From the NCBI RefSeq assembly GCF_900176635.1, contig NZ_FXLN01000004.1, positions 1,547,352-1,611,351 of the forward strand: a stretch of DNA of 64,000 bases. Reading direction: 5' to 3'. The notes below the pieces were generated by a model, which saw only the letters and a list, made by a program, of their open reading frames with translations, searched no databases and was not told where the DNA came from. Positions 16,063-24,849 of the stretch are shown here, piece after piece (position 1 is the stretch's first letter; every line of letters begins with the position of its first letter). Origin of the DNA: Clostridium merdae (GTDB lineage Bacteria > Bacillota > Clostridia > Oscillospirales > Acutalibacteraceae). The position numbers were made by a program, and so were the translations under genes.

Positions 16063-17040
16063 ATGCGCCAATGGAAAATCGGAATTATCGGTACCGGAGG
16101 GATTGCCGAAAAAATGGCTCAAACCCTCTGCCACATGCCGGAGGTACAGCTCGTTGCCGTTGCAGCGAGGGATGAAGAGCGGGCGCAAACATTTGCCCGG
16201 CGCTTTGGTGCTCCACGCGCGTATGGCTCTTACCTTGCATTAGCCAAAGACCCTGAGATTGACCTTGTTTATATTGCAACTCCGAATAACTGTCACCGTG
16301 AACATGCCTTACTTTGTTTAGAGAATGGTAAAAACGTACTGTGTGAAAAGCCTTTTACCATTAATGAAGCCCAAGCACAAGAGGTTTTTGCTAAAGCAGC
16401 CGAACAGAAACTGCTTGTTACCGAGGCATTATGGACTAGGTATATGCCTCTTTCACGTCAGCTACAAGAGCTTCTCCAAAATGGTGCAATCGGCGAACCG
16501 TATCTGCTGCAAGCCAGCATGAGCGCTTTAGCCCCGTTGCAGCGCCTGAAAGACCCTGCACTTGGCGGGGGTGCTCTGCTCGATATTGGGGTATACTTAC
16601 TCACAATAGATGCAATGGTGTTTGATACACAAGTTGAAAATATATCTACCTCTGTCATTCAATCCGAAGAGGGTATCGATATTCAAAGCTGCTTGTCCCT
16701 CACGCACCCCGGGCAGAAGCTCGCCGTTTTAAATAGTACCATGCTCGCCGTAAGCGACCGAAAAGCATATGTATATGGCAACAAGGGTTATTTGACAATT
16801 GATAACTTAAACAACCCCGAGCAAATTGAAGTGTTTGACGAGAATCGATGCTCGGTTCACATTTACAAACGCCCGGAACAAATTAGCGGCATGGAATATG
16901 AGGTTCTCTCTTGCCTGCATGCGATGGAGCAAGGGCAAACAGAATGCCCCGAAATACCCCACGCAGAGACCCTGCGAATCTTACGCATGATGGATTCCAT
17001 CCGCACGCAATGGGGAATTTGCTACCCCTGCGAACAATAA
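16063..17040 (+). CDS. Gfo/Idh/MocA family oxidoreductase
   Basis: A 325-aa NAD(P)-dependent oxidoreductase. The N-terminal Rossmann fold shows GIIGTGGIAEKMAQTL (residues 7-22) and the family motif EKPFTIN (~95-101) with the catalytic lysine. The C-terminal alpha/beta domain (about 125-320) includes GGGALLDIGVYLL, the usual place of the catalytic Asp/His pair; here the sequence is DIGVY. Substrates in this family are mostly sugars or cyclitols; none can be assigned. SD AGAAAGGA. It has its own promoter and precedes the zinc cluster but is not clearly part of it. Confidence 0.88.
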   Translation: MRQWKIGIIGTGGIAEKMAQTLCHMPEVQLVAVAARDEERAQTFARRFGAPRAYGSYLALAKDPEIDLVYIATPNNCHREHALLCLENGKNVLCEKPFTINEAQAQEVFAKAAEQKLLVTEALWTRYMPLSRQLQELLQNGAIGEPYLLQASMSALAPLQRLKDPALGGGALLDIGVYLLTIDAMVFDTQVENISTSVIQSEEGIDIQSCLSLTHPGQKLAVLNSTMLAVSDRKAYVYGNKGYLTIDNLNNPEQIEVFDENRCSVHIYKRPEQISGMEYEVLSCLHAMEQGQTECPEIPHAETLRILRMMDSIRTQWGICYPCEQ

Positions 17041-17066
17041 TCTCCCTATTTTTTCTTTCTTTTTTC

Positions 17067-17096
17067 TTGACAGTCACCAGAATAGAGGTTTATAAT
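17067..17096 (+). promoter_or_regulatory. Promoter of the zinc-uptake cluster
   Basis: TTGACA (17067-17072), 18-nt spacer, TATAAT (17091-17096): a near-consensus sigma-A promoter. Initiation near 17103 puts the palindrome at 17112-17130 just downstream, a good position for repression. Confidence 0.8.
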
Positions 17097-17111
17097 AACC
17101 ATATTCTAAAT

Positions 17112-17130
17112 GCAAGTGAATTTCATTTGC
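17112..17130 (+). promoter_or_regulatory. Zur-like operator in front of znuA
   Basis: A 19-bp palindrome: GCAAGTGAA-T-TTCATTTGC, 8 of 9 positions symmetric, and symmetry partly continues outward (AAAT.../...GATT). Size and AT-rich centre fit Fur-superfamily operators; location after a strong promoter and before zinc genes suggests Zur. The regulator is inferred. Confidence 0.6.
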
Positions 17131-17155
17131 GATTGACAATAACAGGAGGCTTCTC

Positions 17156-18127
17156 ATGAAAAAGATATTACTCGGGCTGGTTAGTACGGCACTCAGTGCG
17201 GTGCTCTTAGCCGGTTGCGCCGCTGTAGGCGTAGGTGTAGGCTCTACCAGTTCTTCTGCCGCTATAACACCATCCGGTGAAATACAGAAAATAAAGGTTT
17301 ACACCAGCTTTTATACCATGTACGATTTTGCTCAAAAAATCGGTGGAGATAAAATAGAGGTGGTTAATTTGGTTCCCTCCGGAACAGAGCCGCACGATTG
17401 GGAGCCGCAGGCCAACGACATCGTCGGACTTGAAAAGGCAGACGTTTTTATTTATAACGGTGCCGGGCTCGAGCATTGGGCGAGCAGCGTTCTTTCGACC
17501 CTGCAAAATAAAAACCTGATTACTGTTGAAGCCTCCTCCGGAATCCCTTTGTTAGAAGGAAAGCATGAATCGGAAGAGAAAGAAGCGGATGCAGAGGGTG
17601 CTTCCACTGACCCGCATGTGTGGCTTAGCCCGGTAAATGCAAAAAAAGAGATGGAAACCATTAAAGATGCGCTTGTCAAAGCAGATCCATCCAACAAAGA
17701 AACCTTTGAAGCCAATTACAGCAAGTATGCTGCAAAGGCGGATGAGCTGGACAATCAGTTCCGCCAAATGACAAATGGCCTGAAAAACAAAGATTTAATT
17801 GTTGCACACCAGGCATTTGGCTACCTTTGCAAAGAGTACAGCTTAAACCAGGTGGCGATTGAGGGTCTTTCCCCCGATTCCGAGCCGGATGCCGCTCGTA
17901 TGGCGGAAATCATCCAGTTTGCGAAAGAGCGCAAAATCACTACCATTTTCTTTGAAGAACTCGTTAGCCCTAAAGTTGCAGAAACCATCGCGAAAGCTAC
18001 CGGCGCAAAAACTGCCGTATTAGACCCTGTTGAGGGACTCAGCGATGAAAATAAAGCAAAGGGCATGGAATACTTCTCGATTATGGAGAAAAATCTTGAG
18101 GCAATCCGCGTGGCAAACGGCGGCTAA
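17156..18127 (+). CDS. znuA: Zinc ABC transporter substrate-binding lipoprotein
   Basis: A 323-aa cluster A-I metal-binding lipoprotein that captures Zn2+ (or Mn2+) outside the cell for the ZnuBC transporter. The lipobox LLAGC anchors Cys21. Metal-ligand histidines sit in GTEPHDWEPQ (H~78), DPHVWLSP (H~155) and VAHQAFGYL (H~220), with the acidic ligand in FFEELVSPK/LDPVEG near the C-terminus. The loop before the second His is acidic (HESEEKEADAEG) rather than strongly His-rich. SD CAGGAGG, 6 nt from ATG. First gene of znuA-znuC-znuB. Confidence 0.92.
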   Translation: MKKILLGLVSTALSAVLLAGCAAVGVGVGSTSSSAAITPSGEIQKIKVYTSFYTMYDFAQKIGGDKIEVVNLVPSGTEPHDWEPQANDIVGLEKADVFIYNGAGLEHWASSVLSTLQNKNLITVEASSGIPLLEGKHESEEKEADAEGASTDPHVWLSPVNAKKEMETIKDALVKADPSNKETFEANYSKYAAKADELDNQFRQMTNGLKNKDLIVAHQAFGYLCKEYSLNQVAIEGLSPDSEPDAARMAEIIQFAKERKITTIFFEELVSPKVAETIAKATGAKTAVLDPVEGLSDENKAKGMEYFSIMEKNLEAIRVANGG

Positions 18128-18171
18128 GCTTACGCCACGTGGTAAGTGTCTTACAGAAAAGAGCGAATCAA

Positions 18172-18918
18172 ATGAATTCTATTCTTGAAGTGAATCATCT
18201 CAGCTTTGCTTATGGCTCACAGCCCATCCTTTCAGACGTAAGCTTTTCTCTCAAGCGTGGCGATTTTACTGCCATTATTGGCGTGAACGGTGCTGGAAAA
18301 AGCACACTAATGAAGCTGCTTTTGGGTGAGCTGATGCCACAGCAGGGTGAAATTAAGCTATTTGGTCAGGAGCTCTCGCAGTTTCACAGCTGGCCAAAAA
18401 TTGGGTATGTACCACAAAACGGCGCTGCTGCCAGTGAGAACTTCCCAGCTACGGCGGAAGAAATTGTGCGTGCCAACCTGTATTCGCAGACCGGGCTTTT
18501 ACATTTTTTTGGTAAACGCCAAAAGGAACAAACCCGAAAAGCGCTAGAGTCCGTAAACATGCTGCCTTACGCCAAACGGATGCTCAGTGAGCTTTCCGGC
18601 GGGCAGCAGCAGAGAGTGATGCTTGCCAGAGTTCTTGCGGCTAACCCACAGATGATGCTTCTCGATGAGCCCACCACCGGGGTAGACGCCCAGACCGTAC
18701 AATCCTTATATGAACTGCTTGCGCGTTTAAACCGGGAAACTGGGCTCACGATTATTATGATTACACACGACATTGCTGGCGCAATGGATACGGTAAACCG
18801 GGTATTTTGCTTGGAAGAAGGCTCTTTGCTTGAGCTGAACCACGCACAATTGCATGATGAAGCAAAACACCGGCACAAGCACCCCATCCCACCCAAGCAA
18901 GTTGACCGAACCTACTAA
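18172..18918 (+). CDS. znuC: Zinc ABC transporter ATP-binding protein
   Basis: A 248-aa ATPase that powers zinc import with ZnuB. The ATG at 18172 (MNSILEVNHLSFAYG) is chosen over the GTG at 18139, which has no SD and adds a non-family extension. Visible: Walker A GVNGAGKSTL, Q-loop GYVPQN, signature LSGGQQQR, Walker B MMLLDEPTTGVD, and H-loop TH in IIMITHDIAG. The C-terminus is slightly His-rich (HRHKHP). It lies 44 nt after znuA. Confidence 0.93.
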   Translation: MNSILEVNHLSFAYGSQPILSDVSFSLKRGDFTAIIGVNGAGKSTLMKLLLGELMPQQGEIKLFGQELSQFHSWPKIGYVPQNGAAASENFPATAEEIVRANLYSQTGLLHFFGKRQKEQTRKALESVNMLPYAKRMLSELSGGQQQRVMLARVLAANPQMMLLDEPTTGVDAQTVQSLYELLARLNRETGLTIIMITHDIAGAMDTVNRVFCLEEGSLLELNHAQLHDEAKHRHKHPIPPKQVDRTY

Positions 18919-18958
18919 GGCAGCGACTGCCCGTATTTTAGTGCGATAATACGATTTT

Positions 18959-18992
18959 CCCGTGCAAGCCATTTTTATGTGGCATGCACGGG
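18959..18992 (+). other. Hairpin between znuC and znuB
   Basis: CCCGTGCAAGCC and GGCATGCACGGG pair (8 bp, an A-A mismatch, then 3 bp) around a 10-nt loop. No T-run follows on either strand, so it looks like an RNA-processing or stability element inside the operon rather than a terminator. Confidence 0.5.
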
Positions 18993-19037
18993 GTTCCTGC
19001 ATTTTTACGATTCTCCCATTGAAAGGAATGGTTTTTG

Positions 19038-19856
19038 GTGTCCATACTGGACTATGAATTTATGAGGCGGGCCTTTCTAGTCGGCATTCTTTTGGCGGCG
19101 ACTGTGCCCTGCATTGGTATTGTGGTGGTGCTCAAACGCCTTTCGATGATGGGCGATGCACTCTCACACACCAGCCTTGCAGGTGTTGCTGCCGGTTTGG
19201 TACTGGGCATAAACCCCATATTGGGTGCCGTTGTTGCCTGTATTGCTGCCGCTTTGAGTATTGAGGCAATCCGCAAGAAAATCCCCAAGTATTCTGAGCT
19301 CTCCATCGCCATTATTTTATCTGCCGGTGTGGGGCTAGCAGGCGTACTTTCCAGCTTTGTAAAGAATGCCGCTAATTTTAATAGCTTTTTATTTGGAAGC
19401 ATCGTTGCTATCAGTGATTTTGAGCTGGTGCTTGTTTGCTGTATTAGTGCGGCTGTTTTGATTTGCTTTCTGGTTTTGTACCGTGAATTGTTTTTAATTA
19501 CACTAGACGAACGCACCGCTAGGCTCGCCGGTGTTCCTGTAAAAGCAGTAAACTTTATTTTCACCATACTTACCGCCATTACGGTATCCGTAGCGGCACG
19601 TACGGTTGGTGCGCTTATTATATCATCGCTGATGGTTATCCCCGTCACCTGCGCCATGCAGATTGCGAAAAGCTACCGCCAAACGGTGCTTTGGGCCGTT
19701 GTGTTTGCCTTACTGTTTACGGTTTCAGGGTTATTTGTATCGTACTACGCCCGTTTACGCCCCGGCGCAACAATTGTATTAATCGGCGTTGTGGTATTGG
19801 TCATTATTTTGCTCGCAAAAAGCGTGTTTGGCGCCAATCGGCGAGCAAGTGTGTAG
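19038..19856 (+). CDS. znuB: Zinc ABC transporter permease
   Basis: A 272-aa membrane subunit of the ABC-3 family with about eight hydrophobic helices. Family features include MMGDALSHTSLAGVAAG (~35-51) and LIISSLMVIPVTCAMQIA (~192-209). Two possible starts exist: TTG at 19035 and GTG at 19038; the GTG is better spaced from AAAGGA. It forms the Zn2+ channel with ZnuC and receives metal from ZnuA. The next gene starts 19 nt later. Confidence 0.92.
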   Translation: MSILDYEFMRRAFLVGILLAATVPCIGIVVVLKRLSMMGDALSHTSLAGVAAGLVLGINPILGAVVACIAAALSIEAIRKKIPKYSELSIAIILSAGVGLAGVLSSFVKNAANFNSFLFGSIVAISDFELVLVCCISAAVLICFLVLYRELFLITLDERTARLAGVPVKAVNFIFTILTAITVSVAARTVGALIISSLMVIPVTCAMQIAKSYRQTVLWAVVFALLFTVSGLFVSYYARLRPGATIVLIGVVVLVIILLAKSVFGANRRASV

Positions 19857-19875
19857 GTTTGCGAAGGAGACTTCT

Positions 19876-20874
19876 ATGAAAACGGATATTTACCTTATCT
19901 CTGGCTTTTTGGGTGCAGGAAAAACCACGCTGATTGACCGCTTACTGCGGGAAGCATTCAAACCCGAAGAGACCGTAGTCATTGAAAATGATTTTGGCGA
20001 GGTGAGCCTGGATACCTCCCTCATCCGCTCCGGAGGGTTTGCTGTAAAGGAACTGAGTGCCGGCTGTATCTGTTGCAGCCTAACTGGCGATTTTCAGGCT
20101 GCGATTTGGGAGGTACTAAACGAATTTTCTCCAAAGCAGATTCTGATTGAGCCTTCCGGCGTTGGCAAGCTTTCCGATATTGAAGCGGCGTGCCAAGCCC
20201 CCAAAATAGCTGAATTAGCACAGATACGGCGCAAAATCACCATTGCAGATGTTGTCCGCTGCCGCATGTACATAGATAATTTTGGTGAGTTTTATGAGGA
20301 TCAAATTCAGCATGCCGATGTCATTCTGCTCAGCCGAACGGAGCAGAACCCAGAGAAAGTAAGTGGGGCAAAAAAGCTGCTTGCTTCACTGGCTCCGAAC
20401 GTGTTGGTTATGGATGAAGCTTGGAGCTCTTTGGGTATTCCCGCTCTTCTAGGGCAGGCGTCCGCACCCATCAGCCATGAGGAATGCCACGACGAGGGCT
20501 GCTGCTGTCATCAAGACCATCACCATCATAATCACAGCGAAGAATGCTGCCATCACGACCATCATCACCACCATGATGACGAGTGCTGCCACAGCCATAC
20601 CGCAGAGGAAGCCTTTGAAACGCTGAATATTCAACTCCCTCACACCATAACCACAGACGAATTGAAGCATGTCTTTCGCACTCTGCAGTCGAAGCAATTC
20701 GGTCATATTCTGCGCGCCAAAGGCATTGTTGGTACTGAAACGGGTTCGGTTACCGTACAGTACTTGCCCGGTGAGCTGAATTTGACGCCTTGCGATTTGC
20801 AGCCTAGTGCGCTGTGCATTATTGGTAAAGATTTGAATAAGCAAGCGCTAAAACAGGTTTTTAAAAAGAGGTGA
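19876..20874 (+). CDS. COG0523 GTPase with His/Cys-rich metal-binding region
   Basis: A 332-aa G3E-family GTPase of the CobW/COG0523 group, putative zinc metallochaperones. ATG at 19876 follows AAGGAGA. Walker A is GFLGAGKTT (residues 9-17), the metal-binding GCICC motif is at ~63-67, and IEPSGVG (~94) matches switch/Walker B. The usual NKxD base motif reads SRTE. Residues ~200-240 are extremely rich in His, Cys, Asp and Glu (runs of HHHH and CC), and a CobW C-terminal domain follows. Such members are often Zur-controlled. It sits between znuB and a second COG0523-type gene. Confidence 0.9.
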   Translation: MKTDIYLISGFLGAGKTTLIDRLLREAFKPEETVVIENDFGEVSLDTSLIRSGGFAVKELSAGCICCSLTGDFQAAIWEVLNEFSPKQILIEPSGVGKLSDIEAACQAPKIAELAQIRRKITIADVVRCRMYIDNFGEFYEDQIQHADVILLSRTEQNPEKVSGAKKLLASLAPNVLVMDEAWSSLGIPALLGQASAPISHEECHDEGCCCHQDHHHHNHSEECCHHDHHHHHDDECCHSHTAEEAFETLNIQLPHTITTDELKHVFRTLQSKQFGHILRAKGIVGTETGSVTVQYLPGELNLTPCDLQPSALCIIGKDLNKQALKQVFKKR

Positions 20875-20878
20875 ACAC

Positions 20879-22438
20879 TTGTCTATTCCTGTATATGTGG
20901 TAACGGGGTTCCTCGAATCCGGTAAAACCACCTTACTCAATCATTTATTGGAGAAGAGAACCAAAAAGCACCGACTAATCGTGCAGTTTGAATCGGGTCT
21001 GGAAGAAATCTCAGAGAAAACAGGCTGCGATATTATGGTGGTACCAAAGCGTGTACTTGAGCAGTCACCGGAAAAAGCGGCTACTAGCATCGGTAACTAT
21101 GTAACAGATTCCCCGCCAGATGAAATATGGGTGGAATGGAACGGGGTAACGCCCCTTGAAGAGCTGTACTCCTTATTTTCGCGTCCGCAGCTTTCTGGCT
21201 GCCAAATCAAACGCATGATACATATGGCAGATGCGCAAACGCTATCACAGTTATTGGGTCGAACCGGCTCTGCTCTTCCTGAGCAAATTGCCGCCTGCGA
21301 TTTTGCAGTCATTCGAAATGCGTTTACCGATGCTGAATTTCGCAGTGCCCGAAAGCTCCTGCGAGAAATCAACCCCGGGGTACGGGTTCTGGATGATGAC
21401 GCAACCCCAGAAATCTTCCAGCGGGCAACACGACGAAAGAGCAACCCTGCCGCCGGGTTTGCCCTCTTCATCCTCTCTTTTGCCGCACTGTATTTGGGTG
21501 CCGAGGCAGTCTTCCACTTATCACAAACTCGCATCAATACGGTGATTAACATATTCCTTGGCATAATGCTGCAAGGCATCCCCTTTCTTATCATCGGAGT
21601 TTTCATCTCTTCGGCAATCCAGGTTTTTATCCCGCAACGAACCATCGAGCGTTTATTCCCTAAAAATCTGGCGGGTGGGATGCTGGTCGCCATTTTAGCA
21701 GGCTTTTGCCTGCCGGTATGCGACTGCGCTTCCATTCCCATCTTTCGCAGTCTGGTAAAAAAGGGGGTACCTCTACCGGCGGCGGTTACCTTTATGACTG
21801 CCACCCCGGTCATTAACCCTGTGGTCATGCTCTCCACCTACGCCGCATTTAACGGGAATCTTTCGGTTATGCTCGGGCGCGTCGGCATGGGAATTCTCTC
21901 TGCTATACTGATTGGTGGCTGGTTTGCACTGCGGCCCAGCAAGGCGACCTCCGTTTCCTCAGGTTACGACCGCATTATGTGCTCCTGCGGGTGCTATGGC
22001 GGCGCAGAGGATGCAACAACCGTGGCACAGCGTGTTTCACTTTTACTTCGCCACTCTCAAGCTGAGTTCTTTGGTGTAGCGAAATACCTGACGGTGGGTG
22101 CGTTCCTCGCCGCTCTCTTCCAAGTAATGGTGTCGAACTCCCTCTTGCTGCAAACCCCTACGGATTTTGCACTATCCTTGCTCTTTATGATGGCCATGGC
22201 GTTTTTGCTATCTCTTTGCTCCTCCTCCGATGCAGTGGTTGCAAAGAGCTTTGCTGCCCGCTTCCCCATGGAGCCAGTAATGGGCTTTCTCGTATTTGGC
22301 CCTATGATGGACATCAAGAATGTATTAATGCTTTCCGGTGGCTTCTCCCGCCGATTTGTTGCGAAGCTTCTATTTGTATGCTTTGCCGTCTGCTTTGTGG
22401 TTGTTTACGCTACCGCACGCTTTTTTGTAGGAGGCTAA
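20879..22438 (+). CDS. Degenerate COG0523 domain fused to a DUF318 permease
   Basis: A 519-aa fusion. Residues 1-~180 form a P-loop domain like COG0523 (VVTGFLESGKTTLLNHLL, Walker A at 9-17), but the CxCC metal motif is absent and switch/NKxD motifs are weak. Residues ~195-519 have about eight membrane helices and match the DUF318/UPF0718 (YraQ/YcgR) permease family, including FLPVCDCASIPIFRSLVKKG and TPVINPV. A Cys cluster (CSCGCYGG) lies in the central loop. The start is TTG with AGAGGTG overlapping the previous stop. It is followed by a DUF1980 gene, the usual partner of YcgR. Confidence 0.88.
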   Translation: MSIPVYVVTGFLESGKTTLLNHLLEKRTKKHRLIVQFESGLEEISEKTGCDIMVVPKRVLEQSPEKAATSIGNYVTDSPPDEIWVEWNGVTPLEELYSLFSRPQLSGCQIKRMIHMADAQTLSQLLGRTGSALPEQIAACDFAVIRNAFTDAEFRSARKLLREINPGVRVLDDDATPEIFQRATRRKSNPAAGFALFILSFAALYLGAEAVFHLSQTRINTVINIFLGIMLQGIPFLIIGVFISSAIQVFIPQRTIERLFPKNLAGGMLVAILAGFCLPVCDCASIPIFRSLVKKGVPLPAAVTFMTATPVINPVVMLSTYAAFNGNLSVMLGRVGMGILSAILIGGWFALRPSKATSVSSGYDRIMCSCGCYGGAEDATTVAQRVSLLLRHSQAEFFGVAKYLTVGAFLAALFQVMVSNSLLLQTPTDFALSLLFMMAMAFLLSLCSSSDAVVAKSFAARFPMEPVMGFLVFGPMMDIKNVLMLSGGFSRRFVAKLLFVCFAVCFVVVYATARFFVGG

Positions 22439-22444
22439 TCTGCT

Positions 22445-23212
22445 ATGGATAAAAGAACACACAGCTCGCAAACCCTCCTCGAGGCTGCCTGCTGTTTATC
22501 GTTTGCCGCCATGATTTTGTACTTGGCGCTTACCGGAGCGTATTTGCAGTACGTTACTCCAAAAACACTCCCATACCTATATTTTACCGTTGCCGTTATG
22601 CTACTTTGGGGCGTTTTTGGTATGCTAGGGCGTACCCGCTCCATACAAAAACCGCGCACTGCGCACTGCCTTACCCTAGCTCTTCCTCTTTTATTGCTTT
22701 TGCTTCCCCACAGTGCAGTAACCTCGTCCTCTCTTTCTTCCGGCTATGTGGGTGCAGCAAACTCCCCCAATACAGTACAACAGCAAGCTGCTTCCAATAC
22801 CAAACAGCCGGAGCAGGCTTACGGCACACTTACCGGACTGGATGAAGCCAATCAAACCATTACCGTAAGTGACAGTGAGTTTTACTTGTGGATAACCGCC
22901 TTTTACGAGAATCCGCAAAGGTACGATGGCTACCATGTTCGTATGACAGGCTTTGTCTTTCGCGATTCCTCACAGATGAAGAGCAATGAATTTGTACCTG
23001 CAAGGCTAATGATGAGCTGCTGTGTTGCGGATCTTACGCCACTTGGCCTTCTTTGCCAGTATGATAAGGTAAATGAGTTAAAAGAGAACGAATGGATCAC
23101 CGTAGAGGGCACGCTTCATTACGGGGAATATCAAGGTACCCCAGAACCGCAAATTACCATCACCTCCACAACCCCTGCAAAAGAGGTTGCCGGGTACTTA
23201 TATCCCATTTAA
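22445..23212 (+). CDS. DUF1980/TIGR03943 membrane protein (YcgQ-like)
   Basis: A 255-aa protein with two N-terminal hydrophobic helices (about 12-35 and 42-60) and a third at ~72-86, then an extracellular domain. The C-terminal part contains VRMTGFVFRDSSQM and ARLMMSCCVADLTPLG, signatures of the DUF1980 family. YcgQ and YcgR homologues are usually neighbours and thought to work as a pair; their substrate is unknown, and here the zinc cluster suggests metal handling. It starts 6 nt after the fusion gene and is the last gene of the cluster. Confidence 0.88.
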   Translation: MDKRTHSSQTLLEAACCLSFAAMILYLALTGAYLQYVTPKTLPYLYFTVAVMLLWGVFGMLGRTRSIQKPRTAHCLTLALPLLLLLLPHSAVTSSSLSSGYVGAANSPNTVQQQAASNTKQPEQAYGTLTGLDEANQTITVSDSEFYLWITAFYENPQRYDGYHVRMTGFVFRDSSQMKSNEFVPARLMMSCCVADLTPLGLLCQYDKVNELKENEWITVEGTLHYGEYQGTPEPQITITSTTPAKEVAGYLYPI

Positions 23213-23239
23213 CCCCCTAAAATCTATATTATAAATAAA

Positions 23240-23277
23240 GAAACTGCCGAAAAATGATTTTGCGGCAGTTCCTTTTC
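23240..23277 (+). terminator. Terminator of the zinc cluster
   Basis: AACTGCCG and CGGCAGTT pair, with AAAA/TTTT extending into the loop, followed by CCTTTTC. Confidence 0.75.
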
Positions 23278-23385
23278 TATTCTTGTAGGAATTTGTACCT
23301 TGTTGGTTATTTCTTCTAGAAATCTTAAACTGGGCAATTCATGTACAACCATATTTTATCTTTATAATAGAACAATGCAGGAGCA

Positions 23386-23420
23386 CAAAAAAAGCCTGAC
23401 GCAAAGAATGCGTCAGGCTC
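23386..23420 (-). terminator. Terminator of the queT-ktrB unit
   Basis: AGCCTGACGCA (23393-23403) and TGCGTCAGGCT (23409-23419) pair perfectly; on the minus strand TTTTTTTGTG follows. Confidence 0.9.
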
Positions 23421-23439
23421 AAATTTTATACAGCTGTAT

Positions 23440-24825
23440 TTACCCTACTATGATTCGCGCCTCCGGCATTACGCAGCCAGGCTTCCCTGAGTGGCGAATG
23501 GAGACCGATAGGCCAAGTGACACTAGCCCCACACGGCCAATAAACATTGCAAAAGAAAGCGCAATTAACGATGGATCATCTAAAAGTGGTGTGAGGTTCG
23601 GACTCATACCGATGGTACTGAATGCCGCTACTGCCTCTTGCAAAGCCGCTATTGCGCCCACGTTAAGCTCCGTATTGCTCAAAAGCACAATTCCCGTAGT
23701 GACAAATACGGTTAGAATTCCTCCGGTAAAAATGGTAAGCGCACGATAGACTACATTGTGGCTAATCATATGGTGACGAATTACCGTATCTTCCCGCCCA
23801 CGCATCACACTCACTACCGTTGCCACCAATACCACCAGCGTAGTGGTTTTAATACCGCCACCGGTAGAGCAAGGTGCCGCGCCAATAAAGCTGAGTACCA
23901 GAGAAATGAGGGTAGTAAGGTCTTTTTGCTGTGTTACATCTACCGCGGTAAAACCGGCGGTACGCATGGTGTTTGATTGAAACCACGCGGTAACGATTTT
24001 GTCTCCCCAGTTCATACCGCTCAGGGTATTGTCATACTCCAAAGACAAAAATGCCAGCATACCAAAGGTAAGTAAAACAAGCTCACTAACCAGCACCAAT
24101 ACGGTATGAAAGCTAAGCGGAGAGGGCTTTTGCCCCTTTATACGGCGGTAAATCTTTGTGTAATATACATCGCTGATTACCACAAAGCCAACGCCGCCAA
24201 TGAGCATTAGAATATAGGCCGGAATCATTATCAAGGGATCACCCGCATAGGGGGCCAGGCTGGCATAGGGGTGTAGAAAGCCCATTATATCGAACCCTGC
24301 GTTGCAGTAGGCCGAAACGGAGTGAAATATCGCCAGCCAAAGGCCATAAGGCCCAAATTGGGGAACAAAGCGAAGCGCCATGATAAGTGCGCCGGCTCCT
24401 TCCGCCACAAAGGTTACTGTTAAAATCATGCGGAGAAGCTGAGAAACGTTCAGGTTATCTCCCTGCAAATTTTCGCGTGCCAATGAAAGCTCACGCAAAC
24501 CCACCTTTTGCCGAAAAAGAAGAGCAAAACCAGTGGTAAAAGTAATAATGCCAAGGCCGCCAAGCTGAATTAAAAGCAAGATCACCACTTGACCAAATGT
24601 ACTCCAATGCAGCCAAGTGTCAAACTTAGTAAGACCCGTAACACATACCGCAGAAACCGACGTGAACAGGGCATCCGGCAGGCTTGTCCCTTGCCCGCTG
24701 CGTGAGCAAACCGGCAGCATTAGAATAAGACCACCAATCAATATTAGAATCAAAAAGCTGATGACCACTAGCCTTACCGGCGGAGTGGTTCTCATTTTTT
24801 TGCTCAAAGTCGTGCCCAATCCCAT
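23440..24825 (-). CDS. ktrB: Trk/Ktr-type potassium uptake membrane subunit
   Basis: A 461-aa potassium channel-like subunit of the KtrB/TrkH family, with four pore repeats and about ten membrane segments. The P-loop segments are visible as SVSAVCVTGL, SVSAYCNAGFD, NTMRTAGFTAVD and AFSTIGMSPNL; the glycines in them line the K+ filter. The insert GAAPCSTGGGIKTTT matches the gating loop region. Length fits KtrB. It lies 24 nt after queT, with TrkA-like regulators upstream of queT on the same strand. Confidence 0.92.
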   Translation of the reverse strand: MGLGTTLSKKMRTTPPVRLVVISFLILILIGGLILMLPVCSRSGQGTSLPDALFTSVSAVCVTGLTKFDTWLHWSTFGQVVILLLIQLGGLGIITFTTGFALLFRQKVGLRELSLARENLQGDNLNVSQLLRMILTVTFVAEGAGALIMALRFVPQFGPYGLWLAIFHSVSAYCNAGFDIMGFLHPYASLAPYAGDPLIMIPAYILMLIGGVGFVVISDVYYTKIYRRIKGQKPSPLSFHTVLVLVSELVLLTFGMLAFLSLEYDNTLSGMNWGDKIVTAWFQSNTMRTAGFTAVDVTQQKDLTTLISLVLSFIGAAPCSTGGGIKTTTLVVLVATVVSVMRGREDTVIRHHMISHNVVYRALTIFTGGILTVFVTTGIVLLSNTELNVGAIAALQEAVAAFSTIGMSPNLTPLLDDPSLIALSFAMFIGRVGLVSLGLSVSIRHSGKPGCVMPEARIIVG

Positions 24826-24849
24826 GTGTCTTCTCCCTTAAAAATTCAA

